Below, piece after piece: positions 35,570-45,223 of a stretch of 64,000 bases of DNA. The stretch covers positions 62,001 through 126,000 of the forward strand of contig JANXBJ010000002.1 in NCBI GenBank assembly GCA_025057645.1, written 5' to 3'. Position 1 is the stretch's first letter. Each line of letters begins with the position of its first letter. Position numbers and translations under genes: made by a program. The notes beneath the pieces were generated by a model, which saw only the letters and a program-made list of their open reading frames with translations, was not told the DNA's origin and made no database searches. This DNA is from Anaerolineales bacterium. Lineage in GTDB: Bacteria > Chloroflexota > Anaerolineae > Anaerolineales > UBA4823.

Positions 35570-36115
35570 ATGCCTCAGATTGAGATCCGTCCTTCTCTGG
35601 TTTCCGACCTCGACCAACTGCTTGCGTTGGAGAGAGACTACATTACTCAGTATGTTTGCCAAATTGAAATTGAGGAAAACGGAGACGATGAAATCCAGAC
35701 GATTCGTTTACGCCGAGTTCGCTTGCCGCGGCTCGTGCGGGTAGAGTATCCACGCAATCGCCAACAGCTTTTAGATGAATGGACGAATAGCGCAGGACTT
35801 TTGGTCGCCGGCCAAGGGGAACAGATTGTCGGTTATGTGGCCTTTTGCCTTCAGAAAGCTCCCTGTTCGGTTTGGATTACAGATTTGGTTGTCGGCCGCC
35901 CCTTGCGTCGACAAGGCATTGCCCGAGCTCTAGTTTTGGCAGTTGAGGAATGGGCGTTGGCAAAGGAACAGCAGCGTCTTGTATTAGAGATGCAATCTCG
36001 TAACGATCCGGCGATCCAAATGGCAAAGAAGTTCGGCTTTGAGTTTTGCGGCTTTCAAGAGGCCTATTATCCCAACGGGGATGTAGCTTTGTTTTTTGCT
36101 AGGAGCATTCGTTAA
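35570..36115 (+). CDS. GNAT-family N-acetyltransferase
   Basis: A 181-residue acetyl-CoA-dependent transferase. The core motif A is visible as WITDLVVGRPLRRQGIARAL (about 104-123), followed by VLEMQSRNDPAIQMAKKFGF (motif B region) and the C-terminal strand GDVALFFARSI. The acceptor is unknown. The stop codon lies 17 bases before the next start, suggesting an operon with the membrane regulator that follows. Confidence 0.85.
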   Translation: MPQIEIRPSLVSDLDQLLALERDYITQYVCQIEIEENGDDEIQTIRLRRVRLPRLVRVEYPRNRQQLLDEWTNSAGLLVAGQGEQIVGYVAFCLQKAPCSVWITDLVVGRPLRRQGIARALVLAVEEWALAKEQQRLVLEMQSRNDPAIQMAKKFGFEFCGFQEAYYPNGDVALFFARSIR

Positions 36116-36131
36116 GTGCAGAGGGTACGAA

Positions 36132-38069
36132 ATGATCCATTCCCTAATTGAGGTTCTCAGAACTCTTAACCAACTGCTGACGGCGGGGATCGCTATTACC
36201 GCTTTTTCGTTGTTGATTTACGCTCTCTCTTTCAACTTGCGCGAGCGAGTCACTCGTTCGTTTGCCACGATTTTGGCCTGCGTAACCATCGTTTCGGTTA
36301 GCGAGGCCTTAAGCAGCGTTGCCGAGAGCGATTTTTGGCGCGAACTCTGGTTGCGTGCTGAGTGGATCGGGATCGCCATCTTGCCGGCGGCCTATTTGCA
36401 CTTTTCGGACGCAGTGTTGACCACCACCGGCCGTCCTTCGCGCGGACGGCGCAAACTGGCAGTGCGAATTGCCTATTTCGTTTCACTGGGATTTTTAGCC
36501 GCTCTTCCTCTCTCTCTGTTGGTTGGGCCTCTGGTGAACACGAGTAGGCCTGCTCCTCACTTGCAGCGAACTTGGCTGACTAATCTGTTTACTGTCTATT
36601 ATCTACTTCTGAGTGTGGTCGCTTGGGTCAACCTCGTTCGCGCATATCGACGTACAATTACAAAAGCTAGCCGGCGGCGCATGGGCTACCTATTGGTCGG
36701 ATCCCTCGCCCCCGCCCTCGGTTCTTACCCGTATTTGCTCTACGGTTCGGAATTTGCTCAGGACCATACGTTACTCTTTTGGTTGGCTTCAGTGACGAGC
36801 AATGTTGTGGTCTCTTTTTTGCTAGTCCTTATGGCCTATGCCGTTGCCTTCTTTGGCGTGCCTTGGCCAGACCGAGTGGTCAAGCGGCGGTTAGCAAAGT
36901 GGATTTTACGTGGTCCGGTGGCTGCCTCCACCGTGCTGGCGGTCACGACCCTCGCTCGCCGCGCCGGAGAACGATATGGAATGCCCTATAACGCTGCAGT
37001 CCCTTTCGCAATGGTAGGGACAATGCTTTTACTCCAGCATCTGATCACCCTTTCTGCACCCCTATGGGAGCGCATCCTAATGATCGGGAGCGACCACAAG
37101 GATATCGAGCGTTTGCAAGCCATCGAAGAGCGTCTGCTCACCAGTGGGGACGTTCGCCAACTGCTTGAAGCGATTTTAGCGGCTATTTGTGATCGGCTGC
37201 AAATTCGTCAAGCCTTTATCGTGACGCTCGCTCCCAGCGGAATGGAGACCCTCATCCCTATCGGCGATGTCGATTTCCTCGACAAACCTAACCTTGCCGG
37301 AGAGGTTCTCACCCAGGTCCAGCTCAATCAAGAGAACTCTTGCTTCGAGTGGGGAGAGTTTTGGCTCTTTCCCCTGTATGCCGAGAACACCGCAGAAAGA
37401 CCGCTCTTGGGTCTAATAGGTGTGAAACATCCCTCCGAAAAGCATTTGGACCCAGAGCAAGCTCAAGCGTTACAGGTTTTAGTCGAGCGAGCAGCTTTAG
37501 TCCTCGAAAACCGCTATCTCCAAAGTGAAGCCTTTTCTTCCTTAGAGGCATTTTCGCCTCAGATGGAATGGATTCGCAGACTCCATGCCCGAACCCGCTA
37601 CGACTCTAGTGCCTCCTTTGTGCCGACAGAAGCCCTAAATGCAGACTTGCCCCCTTCAGAGAATATTGCCCGTTGGGTCAAAGAAGCCCTAACTCACTAC
37701 TGGGGCGGGCCGCGGCTTTCCCAAAATCCGCTGATCAGACTGCGAGTGGTCCAGCAAGCTCTGCGCGAGCACGGGAACAATCCGACAAACGCTCTAAGGG
37801 CGATCCTAAAGCGCGCAATCGAACAGGTGAGACCCGAAGGAGAACGGCGCTTTACGGCAGAGTGGATATTGTATAATATACTAGAAATGAAGTTCATCGA
37901 AGGCAAAAGCGTGCGCGAGGTTGCCAAACGCCTTGCCCTTTCCGAAGCGGATTTGTACCGAAAACAGCGTGTAGCAATCGAAGAAGTAGCTCGGGCGATC
38001 TTGGAAATGGAAAGGCAAGCAACGGGAGAGGGACAGCCTTCTTCGAACCCAGCTCATGTTCCTGAGTGA
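36132..38069 (+). CDS. Membrane-anchored GAF-domain protein with C-terminal helix-turn-helix
   Basis: A 645-residue protein. Residues 8-320 contain about eight membrane helices, arranged like the 7TM input domain of bacterial histidine kinases. Residues about 330-465 form a GAF-type sensor (IEERLLTSGDVRQLLEAIL ... LQVLVERAALVLENRYL). No histidine-kinase ATPase domain follows. The end instead has a helix-turn-helix like sigma region 4 (GKSVREVAKRLALSEADLYR, near 600). It looks like a membrane-tethered regulator. Start: ATG at 36132 after GAGGG; the longer frame from 36096 overlaps the previous gene. Confidence 0.65.
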   Translation: MIHSLIEVLRTLNQLLTAGIAITAFSLLIYALSFNLRERVTRSFATILACVTIVSVSEALSSVAESDFWRELWLRAEWIGIAILPAAYLHFSDAVLTTTGRPSRGRRKLAVRIAYFVSLGFLAALPLSLLVGPLVNTSRPAPHLQRTWLTNLFTVYYLLLSVVAWVNLVRAYRRTITKASRRRMGYLLVGSLAPALGSYPYLLYGSEFAQDHTLLFWLASVTSNVVVSFLLVLMAYAVAFFGVPWPDRVVKRRLAKWILRGPVAASTVLAVTTLARRAGERYGMPYNAAVPFAMVGTMLLLQHLITLSAPLWERILMIGSDHKDIERLQAIEERLLTSGDVRQLLEAILAAICDRLQIRQAFIVTLAPSGMETLIPIGDVDFLDKPNLAGEVLTQVQLNQENSCFEWGEFWLFPLYAENTAERPLLGLIGVKHPSEKHLDPEQAQALQVLVERAALVLENRYLQSEAFSSLEAFSPQMEWIRRLHARTRYDSSASFVPTEALNADLPPSENIARWVKEALTHYWGGPRLSQNPLIRLRVVQQALREHGNNPTNALRAILKRAIEQVRPEGERRFTAEWILYNILEMKFIEGKSVREVAKRLALSEADLYRKQRVAIEEVARAILEMERQATGEGQPSSNPAHVPE

Positions 38070-38083
38070 TGTGAGGTGAGTTA

Positions 38084-39052
38084 ATGGTGAGCGGAGCTCG
38101 TCAGGTTACCCAAAATGAACCGCCACCACTTGACGAAGGGTGGTGGCGCTCAGTACTTGCTGAAGACCCTATATGGGTGGAGAAACCTTCCCGGGGAACA
38201 GAAAAAAGTCGCTTTGCTCTCCCTTCTGCTTCGGGCACTCCTGCTGCACAAGAAAGTGTTAACTGGGAGCTTGCCGAAGCCCTGTTCCGTGCCGACCAAG
38301 TGATCGAAATGCGCGTTACCGGCTATAACAAGGGAGGGCTTCTGGTCAACGGTGCCCAACTTCAAGGGTTTGTGCCCGTGTCTCATTTGGTCGACATGCC
38401 GAACAACCTGACACCTCGAGAGCAGGAGCAGTGTTTGGCGGCATACCAGGGGCATACTTTGCGTCTGAAGATTATCGAATGCGATCCCCAGCGCGGGCGT
38501 GTGGTGCTTTCGGAACGGGCGGCCTTGGCGGATAGCGGACGTCGAAATTTGCTCTTTTCTCAGTTGAAGGCCGGCGAATGTGTTCAGGGCACGGTGACTA
38601 ACATCACGGACTTCGGCGTGTTTGTCGACCTCGGGGGCGTTGAGGGGCTGATCCATGTCTCGGAGCTCTCGTGGGGGAGAGTGCGGCATCCTAGGGATGT
38701 GGTGAAATTGGGCGAAAGAGTCTATGCTTATGTGCTCCAAGTCGATCCTGAACGGTGTCGCATTGCCCTCAGTTTGAAGCGTCTGTGCGACAATCCCTGG
38801 GAAACGGCCGAAGAACGCTATCGACCGGGTCAGATCACCGAAGCGGTGATCACGGGTATCGTCCCCTTTGGGGCATTCGCTCGCCTAGAAGAAGGGATCG
38901 ATGGCCTGATCCATATCACCGAATTCGGAGACCATCAAGAGGGGCACGAACAGCTTCAGTCGCTGCGGGAGGGAGACCGGGTTCAAGTTCGTATTCTCCA
39001 TGTAGATGCCTCTAGACAACGACTTGGGCTCAGTTTGCGGCTAAAACCCTAG
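38084..39052 (+). CDS. S1-domain RNA-binding protein (RpsA-like, three S1 repeats)
   Basis: A 322-residue protein with an acidic/proline-rich start and three S1 OB-folds: about 78-150 ([20 protein letters not shown]), 168-236 ([20 protein letters not shown]) and 254-320 ([18 protein letters not shown]). Short S1 proteins of this kind serve as ribosomal protein S1 equivalents or general RNA-binding regulators. It lies 14 bases after the GAF/HTH gene and 11 before comEA, all in the same direction. Confidence 0.85.
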   Translation: MVSGARQVTQNEPPPLDEGWWRSVLAEDPIWVEKPSRGTEKSRFALPSASGTPAAQESVNWELAEALFRADQVIEMRVTGYNKGGLLVNGAQLQGFVPVSHLVDMPNNLTPREQEQCLAAYQGHTLRLKIIECDPQRGRVVLSERAALADSGRRNLLFSQLKAGECVQGTVTNITDFGVFVDLGGVEGLIHVSELSWGRVRHPRDVVKLGERVYAYVLQVDPERCRIALSLKRLCDNPWETAEERYRPGQITEAVITGIVPFGAFARLEEGIDGLIHITEFGDHQEGHEQLQSLREGDRVQVRILHVDASRQRLGLSLRLKP

Positions 39053-39063
39053 TCGCTCACCCG

Positions 39064-39639
39064 ATGAAAACGGTTGGGGTCCTCTTTCTTGGAGTGCTCT
39101 TCGGTTTGCTTGCCGCCGGGGTGCTTTTATTGATTCTCAGCTCCCCGCGCGGTCAACCTGTAACCTTGGTGTCTCCCCCAACTCCACCCGGCTTGGTGGT
39201 CTACGTTTCGGGGGCGGTGCAGCAAAGCGGAGTTTACACGTTGCCGTATGGCAGCCGAGTTCGGGATGCTCTGCAGGTCGCCGGGGGGCCGAATCCGGAA
39301 GCCTACCTAGGCAGTCTCAACCTTGCAGCACCCCTGCGGGATGGGCAACATATCTTCGTCCCGGTCACCTTTGATACCCCGACGCCAACCCCGGAAAAAC
39401 CGATCGCAACCTTTACTCCCACGCCGACCAAGAGCCCCTTTATCAACATTAACTACGCGACTCAAGAGGAACTTGAGTCTTTGCCCGGCATCGGCGAAGT
39501 GCTGGCTAAGCGTATTATTGCCTATCGCACCCGGCATGGCTTTTTCAATTCCCTGCAGGACTTGCTGAAAGTTTACGGAATCAAGCCCAAGACCTTGCAG
39601 CTTATTGAGCCGTACGTCACTTTCGAGAGCACTCCCTAG
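39064..39639 (+). CDS. comEA: ComEA-like DNA-binding protein
   Basis: A 191-residue membrane-anchored protein: N-terminal membrane helix (5-27), SLBB domain (45-100, VVYVSGAVQQSGVYTL), Thr/Pro linker (103-125), then a helix-hairpin-helix domain (126-188, ININYATQEELESLPGIG, AKRIIAYRTRHGFFNSLQDL). ComEA binds incoming DNA during natural transformation. comEC is not next to it in this window, so competence is an inference only. Confidence 0.88.
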   Translation: MKTVGVLFLGVLFGLLAAGVLLLILSSPRGQPVTLVSPPTPPGLVVYVSGAVQQSGVYTLPYGSRVRDALQVAGGPNPEAYLGSLNLAAPLRDGQHIFVPVTFDTPTPTPEKPIATFTPTPTKSPFININYATQEELESLPGIGEVLAKRIIAYRTRHGFFNSLQDLLKVYGIKPKTLQLIEPYVTFESTP

Positions 39640-39648
39640 ACGGTGCGC

Positions 39649-40695
39649 TTATCTCTCGACTGCACTCTCATCCTCCCCAAAAGAAAGAAAGCCCAGTTGG
39701 CGAGCTTGATCATGGGGGAGGGTTTGGGAATCCCCAGGTGCTGACCAGTCTCCGCTGGCCACGCTCTGCTCCCAAAACTCCTCTGCCCTTTTTAGTTGGG
39801 TGGGGTCAATGGTCGAGGGATTCTTGAAAAGCTGCTCAAACAAAGGATCGGCGGTTTCCTCCGGTCGAAGGTGCTCTGCGGAGGGGAGAGACATCTGATT
39901 TAGGGAGTTGTATACCTCCTGTGCTTTTTGGAGAGCCAGCCGTTGCATTTCTTGAGCGTTAGTAGGAAGGTCTGCTCTTGCGATCCAGAAAGTGACCCTT
40001 AGGGGCTCTGAGGTCAACCGGGCTACCAAGTACTCTGGATCGAGATAGAAAGAGAGAGGAGGGAATTTTTCTGAGCCGTATTGGGCCTGCAACGATTCAA
40101 TTTGCCGTTCTACCTGAGCAAAGTACTCTTTCGCTCGGCCAAGCTGAAATGGGGTTGGGGCAGAGCCTGATTGCGCAAGTAAGTTACCTCGGGAGTCCTC
40201 GATCCACATCCCTCCTAAACCTAAACGTAAGCCGATCTCCCCCAAAATTTCGGAAGGTGCCTCCTCTTGTCGACCGGAGGGAATAGGCATTTCTTGCGTT
40301 GCGGAAGAAGGGATATTCTCGACCAAGCCCTTCACGCACGTCAAGAAATCTTCCACCGGCACGGGTTTGCGAAACCAAGCACGAAACGGAGCTTGTGCCA
40401 GTTTTTGCTGAATCGAGGGATCGTCTAGTCCTGTGATGGCCACGATCGGAAGATCGGGTTGTCGGCGCAGGGCTTTCTCTGCCATCTCTAGACCGCTCAT
40501 GCCTGCTAGCCGAACATCAACAACCAGCAAGTGAAAAGCCTCGCGAGAAAGTAGGACTATGGCTTCCTCAGCCGAGGGCACATCGAGAACATGGGCGTTT
40601 GAGAATTCGGACTCGAGTGCAGCTTTGAGCATGCGGCGCACTTCTCGTTGATCGTCGACGATCAGAACCTTAATTGGAGAGGCAATTTCCATCAT
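39649..40695 (-). CDS. Response regulator with an unrecognised C-terminal domain
   Basis: A 348-residue protein. Residues 6-125 form a receiver domain: KVLIVDDQ with the acidic pair, phospho-acceptor Asp in LLVVDVRLAGMSG, and the conserved Lys in FRKPV. After a linker, residues 150-275 (GEIGLRLGLGGMWIEDSRGN, PPLSFYLDPEYLVARL) resemble a small sensor fold. The tail (290-348) is polar. No DNA-binding domain is evident. The ATG-ATG start at 40695 follows GGTGGAGTAGAG and lies 2 bases after the oppF-like gene's stop. No histidine kinase is adjacent. Confidence 0.75.
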   Translation of the reverse strand: MMEIASPIKVLIVDDQREVRRMLKAALESEFSNAHVLDVPSAEEAIVLLSREAFHLLVVDVRLAGMSGLEMAEKALRRQPDLPIVAITGLDDPSIQQKLAQAPFRAWFRKPVPVEDFLTCVKGLVENIPSSATQEMPIPSGRQEEAPSEILGEIGLRLGLGGMWIEDSRGNLLAQSGSAPTPFQLGRAKEYFAQVERQIESLQAQYGSEKFPPLSFYLDPEYLVARLTSEPLRVTFWIARADLPTNAQEMQRLALQKAQEVYNSLNQMSLPSAEHLRPEETADPLFEQLFKNPSTIDPTQLKRAEEFWEQSVASGDWSAPGDSQTLPHDQARQLGFLSFGEDESAVER

Positions 40696-40697
40696 CT

Positions 40698-41714
40698 CTA
40701 CTCCACCAACCAGCAAGCCACCCAATGCTCCGGGCTGACTTCGCGAAAAGGGGGCTCGTGAAGTGAGCAGTGCTCGATTGCAACCGGGCAGCGGGGATGA
40801 AAACGACAGCCACGAGGGGGATTCAGGGGACTAGGAACGTCACCCTGCAGGATAATCCGTTCCCTTTTCAGTTTCGGGTCTGGGATGGGAATAGCAGACA
40901 TTAGGGCTTGGGTGTAGGGGTGCAATGGATTGCGAAACAATTCTCGCCGATCAGCCAACTCTACAATTTTTCCCAAATACATAACTGCAATGCGGTCGGA
41001 AATGTGCTCGACCACGCTCAGATTATGGGCGATAAAGAGATAGGTCAAGCCGAACTCCTGCTGGAGCTCCTTAAGGATGTTTAGAATCTGAGATTGGATG
41101 GAAACATCCAAGGCCGAGACAGGCTCGTCAGCTACAATAAACTTAGGCCTGAGGGCTAGGGCACGGGCGATTCCGATGCGCTGCCGCTGTCCACCGGAGA
41201 ACTCATGGGGGTAGCGGCGCGCGTGGTAATCCTCCAGGCCGACCTTCCTTAACATCTCCATCACGATTTCGAAACGTTCTTTGGGGGTGCCAATGTTGTG
41301 GATGTAAAGACCTTCTGCAATCGATTCTCCAATCGGCATTCGCGGGTCGAGAGAAGAATACGGGTCTTGGAAGATAATCTGAATGTGGCGGCGCATTTTT
41401 TTTAGTTCCTTGCCGCGCAAACTGAGGATATCGACGCCGTCAAAGAGGATCTTGCCAGATTGGGGCTCGATCAGGCGCAGAATACAACGCCCTACGGTGG
41501 TTTTGCCACAGCCGGATTCACCAACTAGCCCCAGAGTCTCTCCTTCGCGAATAGTGAAAGAGACGTGATCGACTGCCTGAACCCACCCTACGATTCGGTG
41601 AAAGATCCCTCCTCTGACAGGAAAGTATTTGACCAGGTCGTAGACTTGAAGCAGATCTTTCTTTTGAATTTGATTTTGTGTTTGCTCTTGGGGTGTCAGG
41701 AGGGGGTAGGCCAT
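40698..41714 (-). CDS. oppF: Oligopeptide/dipeptide ABC transporter ATPase, OppF/DppF type
   Basis: A 338-residue ATP-binding subunit. Walker A is GESGCGKTT, signature LSGGQ-like [19 protein letters not shown], Walker [13 protein letters not shown], switch histidine IAHNL. The C-terminal oligo_HPY segment ([23 protein letters not shown]) is the mark of Opp/Dpp ATPases. The usual partner genes (oppA, B, C, D) are not in the window, so it is an orphan or the last remnant of a transporter encoded elsewhere. It is preceded by its own extended -10 promoter. Confidence 0.9.
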   Translation of the reverse strand: MAYPLLTPQEQTQNQIQKKDLLQVYDLVKYFPVRGGIFHRIVGWVQAVDHVSFTIREGETLGLVGESGCGKTTVGRCILRLIEPQSGKILFDGVDILSLRGKELKKMRRHIQIIFQDPYSSLDPRMPIGESIAEGLYIHNIGTPKERFEIVMEMLRKVGLEDYHARRYPHEFSGGQRQRIGIARALALRPKFIVADEPVSALDVSIQSQILNILKELQQEFGLTYLFIAHNLSVVEHISDRIAVMYLGKIVELADRRELFRNPLHPYTQALMSAIPIPDPKLKRERIILQGDVPSPLNPPRGCRFHPRCPVAIEHCSLHEPPFREVSPEHWVACWLVE

Positions 41715-41829
41715 TCTCTACTGTCTCAGGGTTGCGAGGGGTCGGCGTAGTCACAAAGAAGATCAGGCAGGCAGCTAGTGGCAGACTCTTAACCTCACAC
41801 CGGGGTTGCACCTGAAGGACTTATATGTC

Positions 41830-41838
41830 ATTATACCA
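41830..41838 (-). promoter_or_regulatory. Extended -10 promoter of the oppF-like gene
   Basis: On the minus strand TGGTATAAT, an extended -10 with a poor -35, about 116 bases upstream of the start codon. Confidence 0.5.
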
Positions 41839-41919
41839 TGTCGGATTTGAGCGCTTGGGCGGTATTTAGGAGGCAAGGGTTTACACTAAGTGTTTCTGAA
41901 AAATTGATTGACAAAACAC

Positions 41920-41948
41920 TTGCTTTGAGGCATCAATTCTTGTACAAT
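41920..41948 (+). promoter_or_regulatory. Promoter of spoVS
   Basis: TTGCTT, 17 bases, TACAAT, giving a leader of about 85 bases. A TTGACA just upstream (41908) is too far from the -10. Confidence 0.6.
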
Positions 41949-42040
41949 AGTATGTGCCAGAGGATATAGCGAGAAACCCGCTCGCCGCAGAGCATCGCTT
42001 ACCCGGCCAGACAACATGTTCTTGGGAGGAGGGAGGGCCC

Positions 42041-42301
42041 ATGGATATCATCAAGGTATCGGGCAAGTCCCGCACCGCTGCTGTAGCGGGTGCGATCGCC
42101 GGAGTGGTGCGGGAGCACCAACACGCCGAAGTGCAGGCAATCGGCGCTAGCGCCATTAACCAGGCGGTCAAGGCAATTGCACTAGCCAAGAATTATCTGA
42201 TCGAGGATGGCTATAACATTGTCATTGTCCCTGAATTTGTCGATGTAGAGATCGATGGTAAAGTCCGAACTGCGATCCGCTTTGTTGTAGAACCGCGCTG
42301 A
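42041..42301 (+). CDS. spoVS: Stage V sporulation protein S homologue
   Basis: An 86-residue protein beginning MDIIKVSGKSRTAAVAGAIA and containing QAIGASAINQAVKAIALAKN, nearly identical in layout to SpoVS. The Alba-like fold is thought to bind nucleic acid. Homologues occur in many non-sporulating thermophiles, so it does not imply sporulation. A very strong GGGAGGAGGGAGG ribosome site precedes the ATG; a longer in-frame start at 41954 is unlikely. It is monocistronic. Confidence 0.93.
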   Translation: MDIIKVSGKSRTAAVAGAIAGVVREHQHAEVQAIGASAINQAVKAIALAKNYLIEDGYNIVIVPEFVDVEIDGKVRTAIRFVVEPR

Positions 42302-42417
42302 CCCGATCCCCTTTTTGACTATAGAAAGGGACAAGTCTGGAAAACCAAAACCTGGCTTCGGAGAAGCTTTCGCGCGCCAAAGGTCCTCCGGCGGGTTTTG
42401 GTGGCCAAATTATCCGC

Positions 42418-42423
42418 TACAAT
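42418..42423 (+). promoter_or_regulatory. -10 box directly before the esterase gene
   Basis: TACAAT ends 7 bases before the ATG at 42431, so the message is probably leaderless. No strong -35 is present. Confidence 0.5.
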
Positions 42424-42430
42424 AGAGAGC

Positions 42431-43399
42431 ATGAAATACTTGCTCTCGAGGGGTCTGCTGCTTAGTTTCGCTCTGGCGATTGCATTGCGATGCACCTCGG
42501 GTGTTCCTAATTTGCCGTCCCGCTCCATCCCAACAGAGGCCTCGGTTTCGCCTCCTATCCTAAATGCCAGGGAATCTCTCTCGCCTGTTTTGAGTGCAAC
42601 ACCGACAAAAGTCAGTCCAACAGCCTTGCCTTCAACGCTGCGAATGGAGACTTCTCCACTCTCTCCTTGCCGAGCTAGGGGGTTGATGGTCCGAGGTTCC
42701 TTGGAGAGCGAAAAGCTCCGACAACCGATGGAGTATCGCGTTTACCTCCCTCCTTGTTATGCTAACCGAATTGACCAGCGGTATCCTGTCCTCTATCTGA
42801 TTCATGGTCAGAGCTTTACCGATGACCAATGGGACCGTCTTGGCGCCGACGAGACCGCCGAACAACTGATTCTTCAGGGGGAAATTGCCCCTTTTTTGAT
42901 TGTTATGCCAAGGGATCGTTCGTGGGGACAACCGGAGGAGGATCCCTTTGGAGAGGTGCTGGTCCACGAGCTGATTCCCCGAATTGATCAGACTTACCGC
43001 ACTCTTCCTTCTCGCCACTATCGAGCGATTGGCGGGCTCTCGAGGGGCGCGGGCTGGGCAGTACACCTAGGCTTGCGCTATTGGGAGCTCTTTGGCGCTA
43101 TCGGCGCTCATTCTCTAGCTGTTTTTCAGAGTGATGCTCCCAGAATTGGGCGGTGGCTTGAAGCAATTCCGGCTGAGTCTAGGCCGCGGATCTTTCTGGA
43201 TATCGGCGACCGCGACCGACCGCCGATTTTGCATTCCGCCATTTGGTTTGAGGAATTGCTGACGCGCAAGCGGATTCCCCATGAATGGTATTTGTATACC
43301 GGTTATCACCAAGAGGCTTATTGGCAAGCTCATATGAAACAATATATTCGCTGGTATGCTGCGCCTTGGTCTGAAGCTGAGTTTGATATAATAGAGTGA
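42431..43399 (+). CDS. Secreted esterase, alpha/beta-hydrolase (esterase D/enterochelin esterase type)
   Basis: A 322-residue protein. The start MKYLLSRGLLLSFALAIALRC resembles a lipoprotein signal, with Cys about 21, followed by a Ser/Thr/Pro-rich linker to residue about 80. The hydrolase domain has YPVLYLIHGQ, the nucleophile elbow in IGGLSRGAG (about Ser205), an Asp in IGDRDRP and a His in YTGYHQEAYW. These give the expected Ser-Asp-His triad. The substrate is unknown. The first ATG matches the leaderless promoter; an upstream in-frame GTG at 42398 lies before the predicted transcription start. Confidence 0.8.
   Translation: MKYLLSRGLLLSFALAIALRCTSGVPNLPSRSIPTEASVSPPILNARESLSPVLSATPTKVSPTALPSTLRMETSPLSPCRARGLMVRGSLESEKLRQPMEYRVYLPPCYANRIDQRYPVLYLIHGQSFTDDQWDRLGADETAEQLILQGEIAPFLIVMPRDRSWGQPEEDPFGEVLVHELIPRIDQTYRTLPSRHYRAIGGLSRGAGWAVHLGLRYWELFGAIGAHSLAVFQSDAPRIGRWLEAIPAESRPRIFLDIGDRDRPPILHSAIWFEELLTRKRIPHEWYLYTGYHQEAYWQAHMKQYIRWYAAPWSEAEFDIIE
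43387..43392 (+). promoter_or_regulatory. -10 box for gatC inside the end of the esterase gene
   Basis: TATAAT at 43387 places transcription start at about 43399-43402, on or next to the gatC ATG. It overlaps the last esterase codons. Confidence 0.5.
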
Positions 43400-43401
43400 C
43401 C

Positions 43402-43692
43402 ATGAGACTAACTCGGGAACTTGTCGATCACATTGCCCATCTGGCGCGCTTGGGTTTGAGCGAAGAGGAACGCGAACGCTATCGCGAACAGCTCTCGGCG
43501 ATCCTCGACCACTTTCAGCGGCTGCAAGAGCTTGACACCGAGGCGGTTCCGCCCACCTTCCGAGCGGTAGAGGCGCGGCGCCCCCTACGTCAAGATGAAG
43601 TTCAACCCTCGCTCTCGATCTCCGAATTGCTTGCCAATGCTCCGGATGTGGAGCAAGATCAATTTCGCGTGCCCCCGATCTTGGATACGTAG
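43402..43692 (+). CDS. gatC: Asp-tRNA(Asn)/Glu-tRNA(Gln) amidotransferase subunit C
   Basis: A 96-residue GatC with the family pattern HIAHLARLGLSEEERERY near the start and VPPILDT at the end. It stabilises GatA and GatB in the complex that converts Glu-tRNA(Gln) and Asp-tRNA(Asn) to the amidated forms. The ATG at 43402 is preferred over the GTG at 43396, which lies before the predicted transcription start. gatA follows after 12 bases. Confidence 0.93.
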   Translation: MRLTRELVDHIAHLARLGLSEEERERYREQLSAILDHFQRLQELDTEAVPPTFRAVEARRPLRQDEVQPSLSISELLANAPDVEQDQFRVPPILDT

Positions 43693-43704
43693 AGCGTTTC
43701 AGAG

Positions 43705-45177
43705 ATGAGTGAGTTGACGAAGCTGAACCTTCAAGGCGTCATTCAAGGCTTGCGCAGAGGCGAGTTTTCTTGCCGTGAGCTGATTCAGGCATACTTTGAG
43801 CGTATTCAGAGCTTAGATTTTACGATCAATGCTTACCTGTATACGGATGAAGAAGGTGCGCTCAGAAAAGCCGAAATGGTCGACCGAACACTAGCCGAAT
43901 GGCGCAGGTCTCCGCAAGGAGAACTGCCTCCCCTCTTAGGCGTCCCTTTGGCAGTTAAGGATGTGCTTTGTGTGAAAGGAATGCCCTGTACTTGTGGCTC
44001 TAAGATTTTAGAAGGCTTCGTCCCCCCTTATAACGCTACCTCAGTGCAGAAGTTGCTGGAGGCAGGAGCGATTGTCCTGGGGAAGACCAATACGGATGAA
44101 TTCGCTATGGGGTCTTCCACAGAGAACTCCGCCTATGGAGTCACCCGCAACCCCTGGAATCTCAACCGTGTGCCGGGGGGGTCTAGCGGTGGGAGCGCAG
44201 CAGCAGTTGCCGCTCGTCTGGCACCCGTTGCGCTTGGAACCGATACCGGTGGCAGCGTGCGACAACCGGCCTCTTTTTGTGGCGTAAGTGGTATCAAGCC
44301 CACTTATGGTCGGGTCTCGCGTTATGGGTTGGTGGCCTATGGGTCCTCCTTGGATGTGGTGGGGGTGTTGGGCAGGAATATGGAAGATCTTGCCTTGGTC
44401 TTTGAGCTGATGGCCGGGGTTGACCCGCGCGATGCAACTACAGTTGATTTGCCCGTACCCCATATCCACCTCGATCGGAGCACTGACCTTAGTGCAATTC
44501 GAGTGGGTGTTCCCAAAGAGTACTTTATCCCGGGGATGCAACCGCAAGTCGAGGCGGCTATAAGACAAGCGATCCTCCACCTGCAGGAATTGGGAGCAAC
44601 AGTTCTCGAAGTCAGTTTGCCTCATACGGAATATGCGCTGCCGGTATATTACCTAATTGCTCCAGCGGAGGCCTCGGCAAACTTGGCGCGCTATGATGGC
44701 ATTCGCTACGGTCCTCGCTTGGGTGGTGAGGCAATGTGGGAAATTTTCTTCCGCACGCGCGGCGAAAAATTTGGCCCCGAGGTCAAGCGGCGGATTATGT
44801 TAGGTACATATGCCCTCTCTGCTGGCTACTATGACGCATATTATGGGAAGGCTCAGAAAGTGCGCACCCTGATCAAGCAAGACTTCGAGCGCGCTTTTCA
44901 AATCGTGGATGTCATCGCTGCCCCGATTGCCCCAACCACAGCATTTGCAATTGGCGAGCATACCGATGACCCCCTGGCGATGTACCTCGAAGATGTCTTT
45001 ACTCTGCCGGCCAACCTAGCCGGGGTGCCCGGAGTAGCGTTTCCGGTGGGCTTTGACCAGCAAGGACTGCCAATCGGAATGCAATTGATGGGCAATTATT
45101 TCCAAGAAGAGCTGCTATTTCGCATTGCTCACGCCTATCAATTGACCACCGATTGGCATTTGCGCACTCCCCAATGA
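43705..45177 (+). CDS. gatA: Glutamyl-tRNA(Gln) amidotransferase subunit A
   Basis: The glutaminase subunit, 490 residues. The amidase signature is plain: catalytic Lys in [12 protein letters not shown], cis-Ser and nucleophile Ser in [15 protein letters not shown] and [12 protein letters not shown]. It liberates ammonia from glutamine or asparagine and channels it to GatB. It follows gatC closely; gatB lies 1.4 kb downstream behind two other genes. Confidence 0.95.
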   Translation: MSELTKLNLQGVIQGLRRGEFSCRELIQAYFERIQSLDFTINAYLYTDEEGALRKAEMVDRTLAEWRRSPQGELPPLLGVPLAVKDVLCVKGMPCTCGSKILEGFVPPYNATSVQKLLEAGAIVLGKTNTDEFAMGSSTENSAYGVTRNPWNLNRVPGGSSGGSAAAVAARLAPVALGTDTGGSVRQPASFCGVSGIKPTYGRVSRYGLVAYGSSLDVVGVLGRNMEDLALVFELMAGVDPRDATTVDLPVPHIHLDRSTDLSAIRVGVPKEYFIPGMQPQVEAAIRQAILHLQELGATVLEVSLPHTEYALPVYYLIAPAEASANLARYDGIRYGPRLGGEAMWEIFFRTRGEKFGPEVKRRIMLGTYALSAGYYDAYYGKAQKVRTLIKQDFERAFQIVDVIAAPIAPTTAFAIGEHTDDPLAMYLEDVFTLPANLAGVPGVAFPVGFDQQGLPIGMQLMGNYFQEELLFRIAHAYQLTTDWHLRTPQ

Positions 45178-45223
45178 TTTTGGCCTCGCTTTTTTCAATC
45201 CCAAGGCGGAGATCTTAAGGGAA

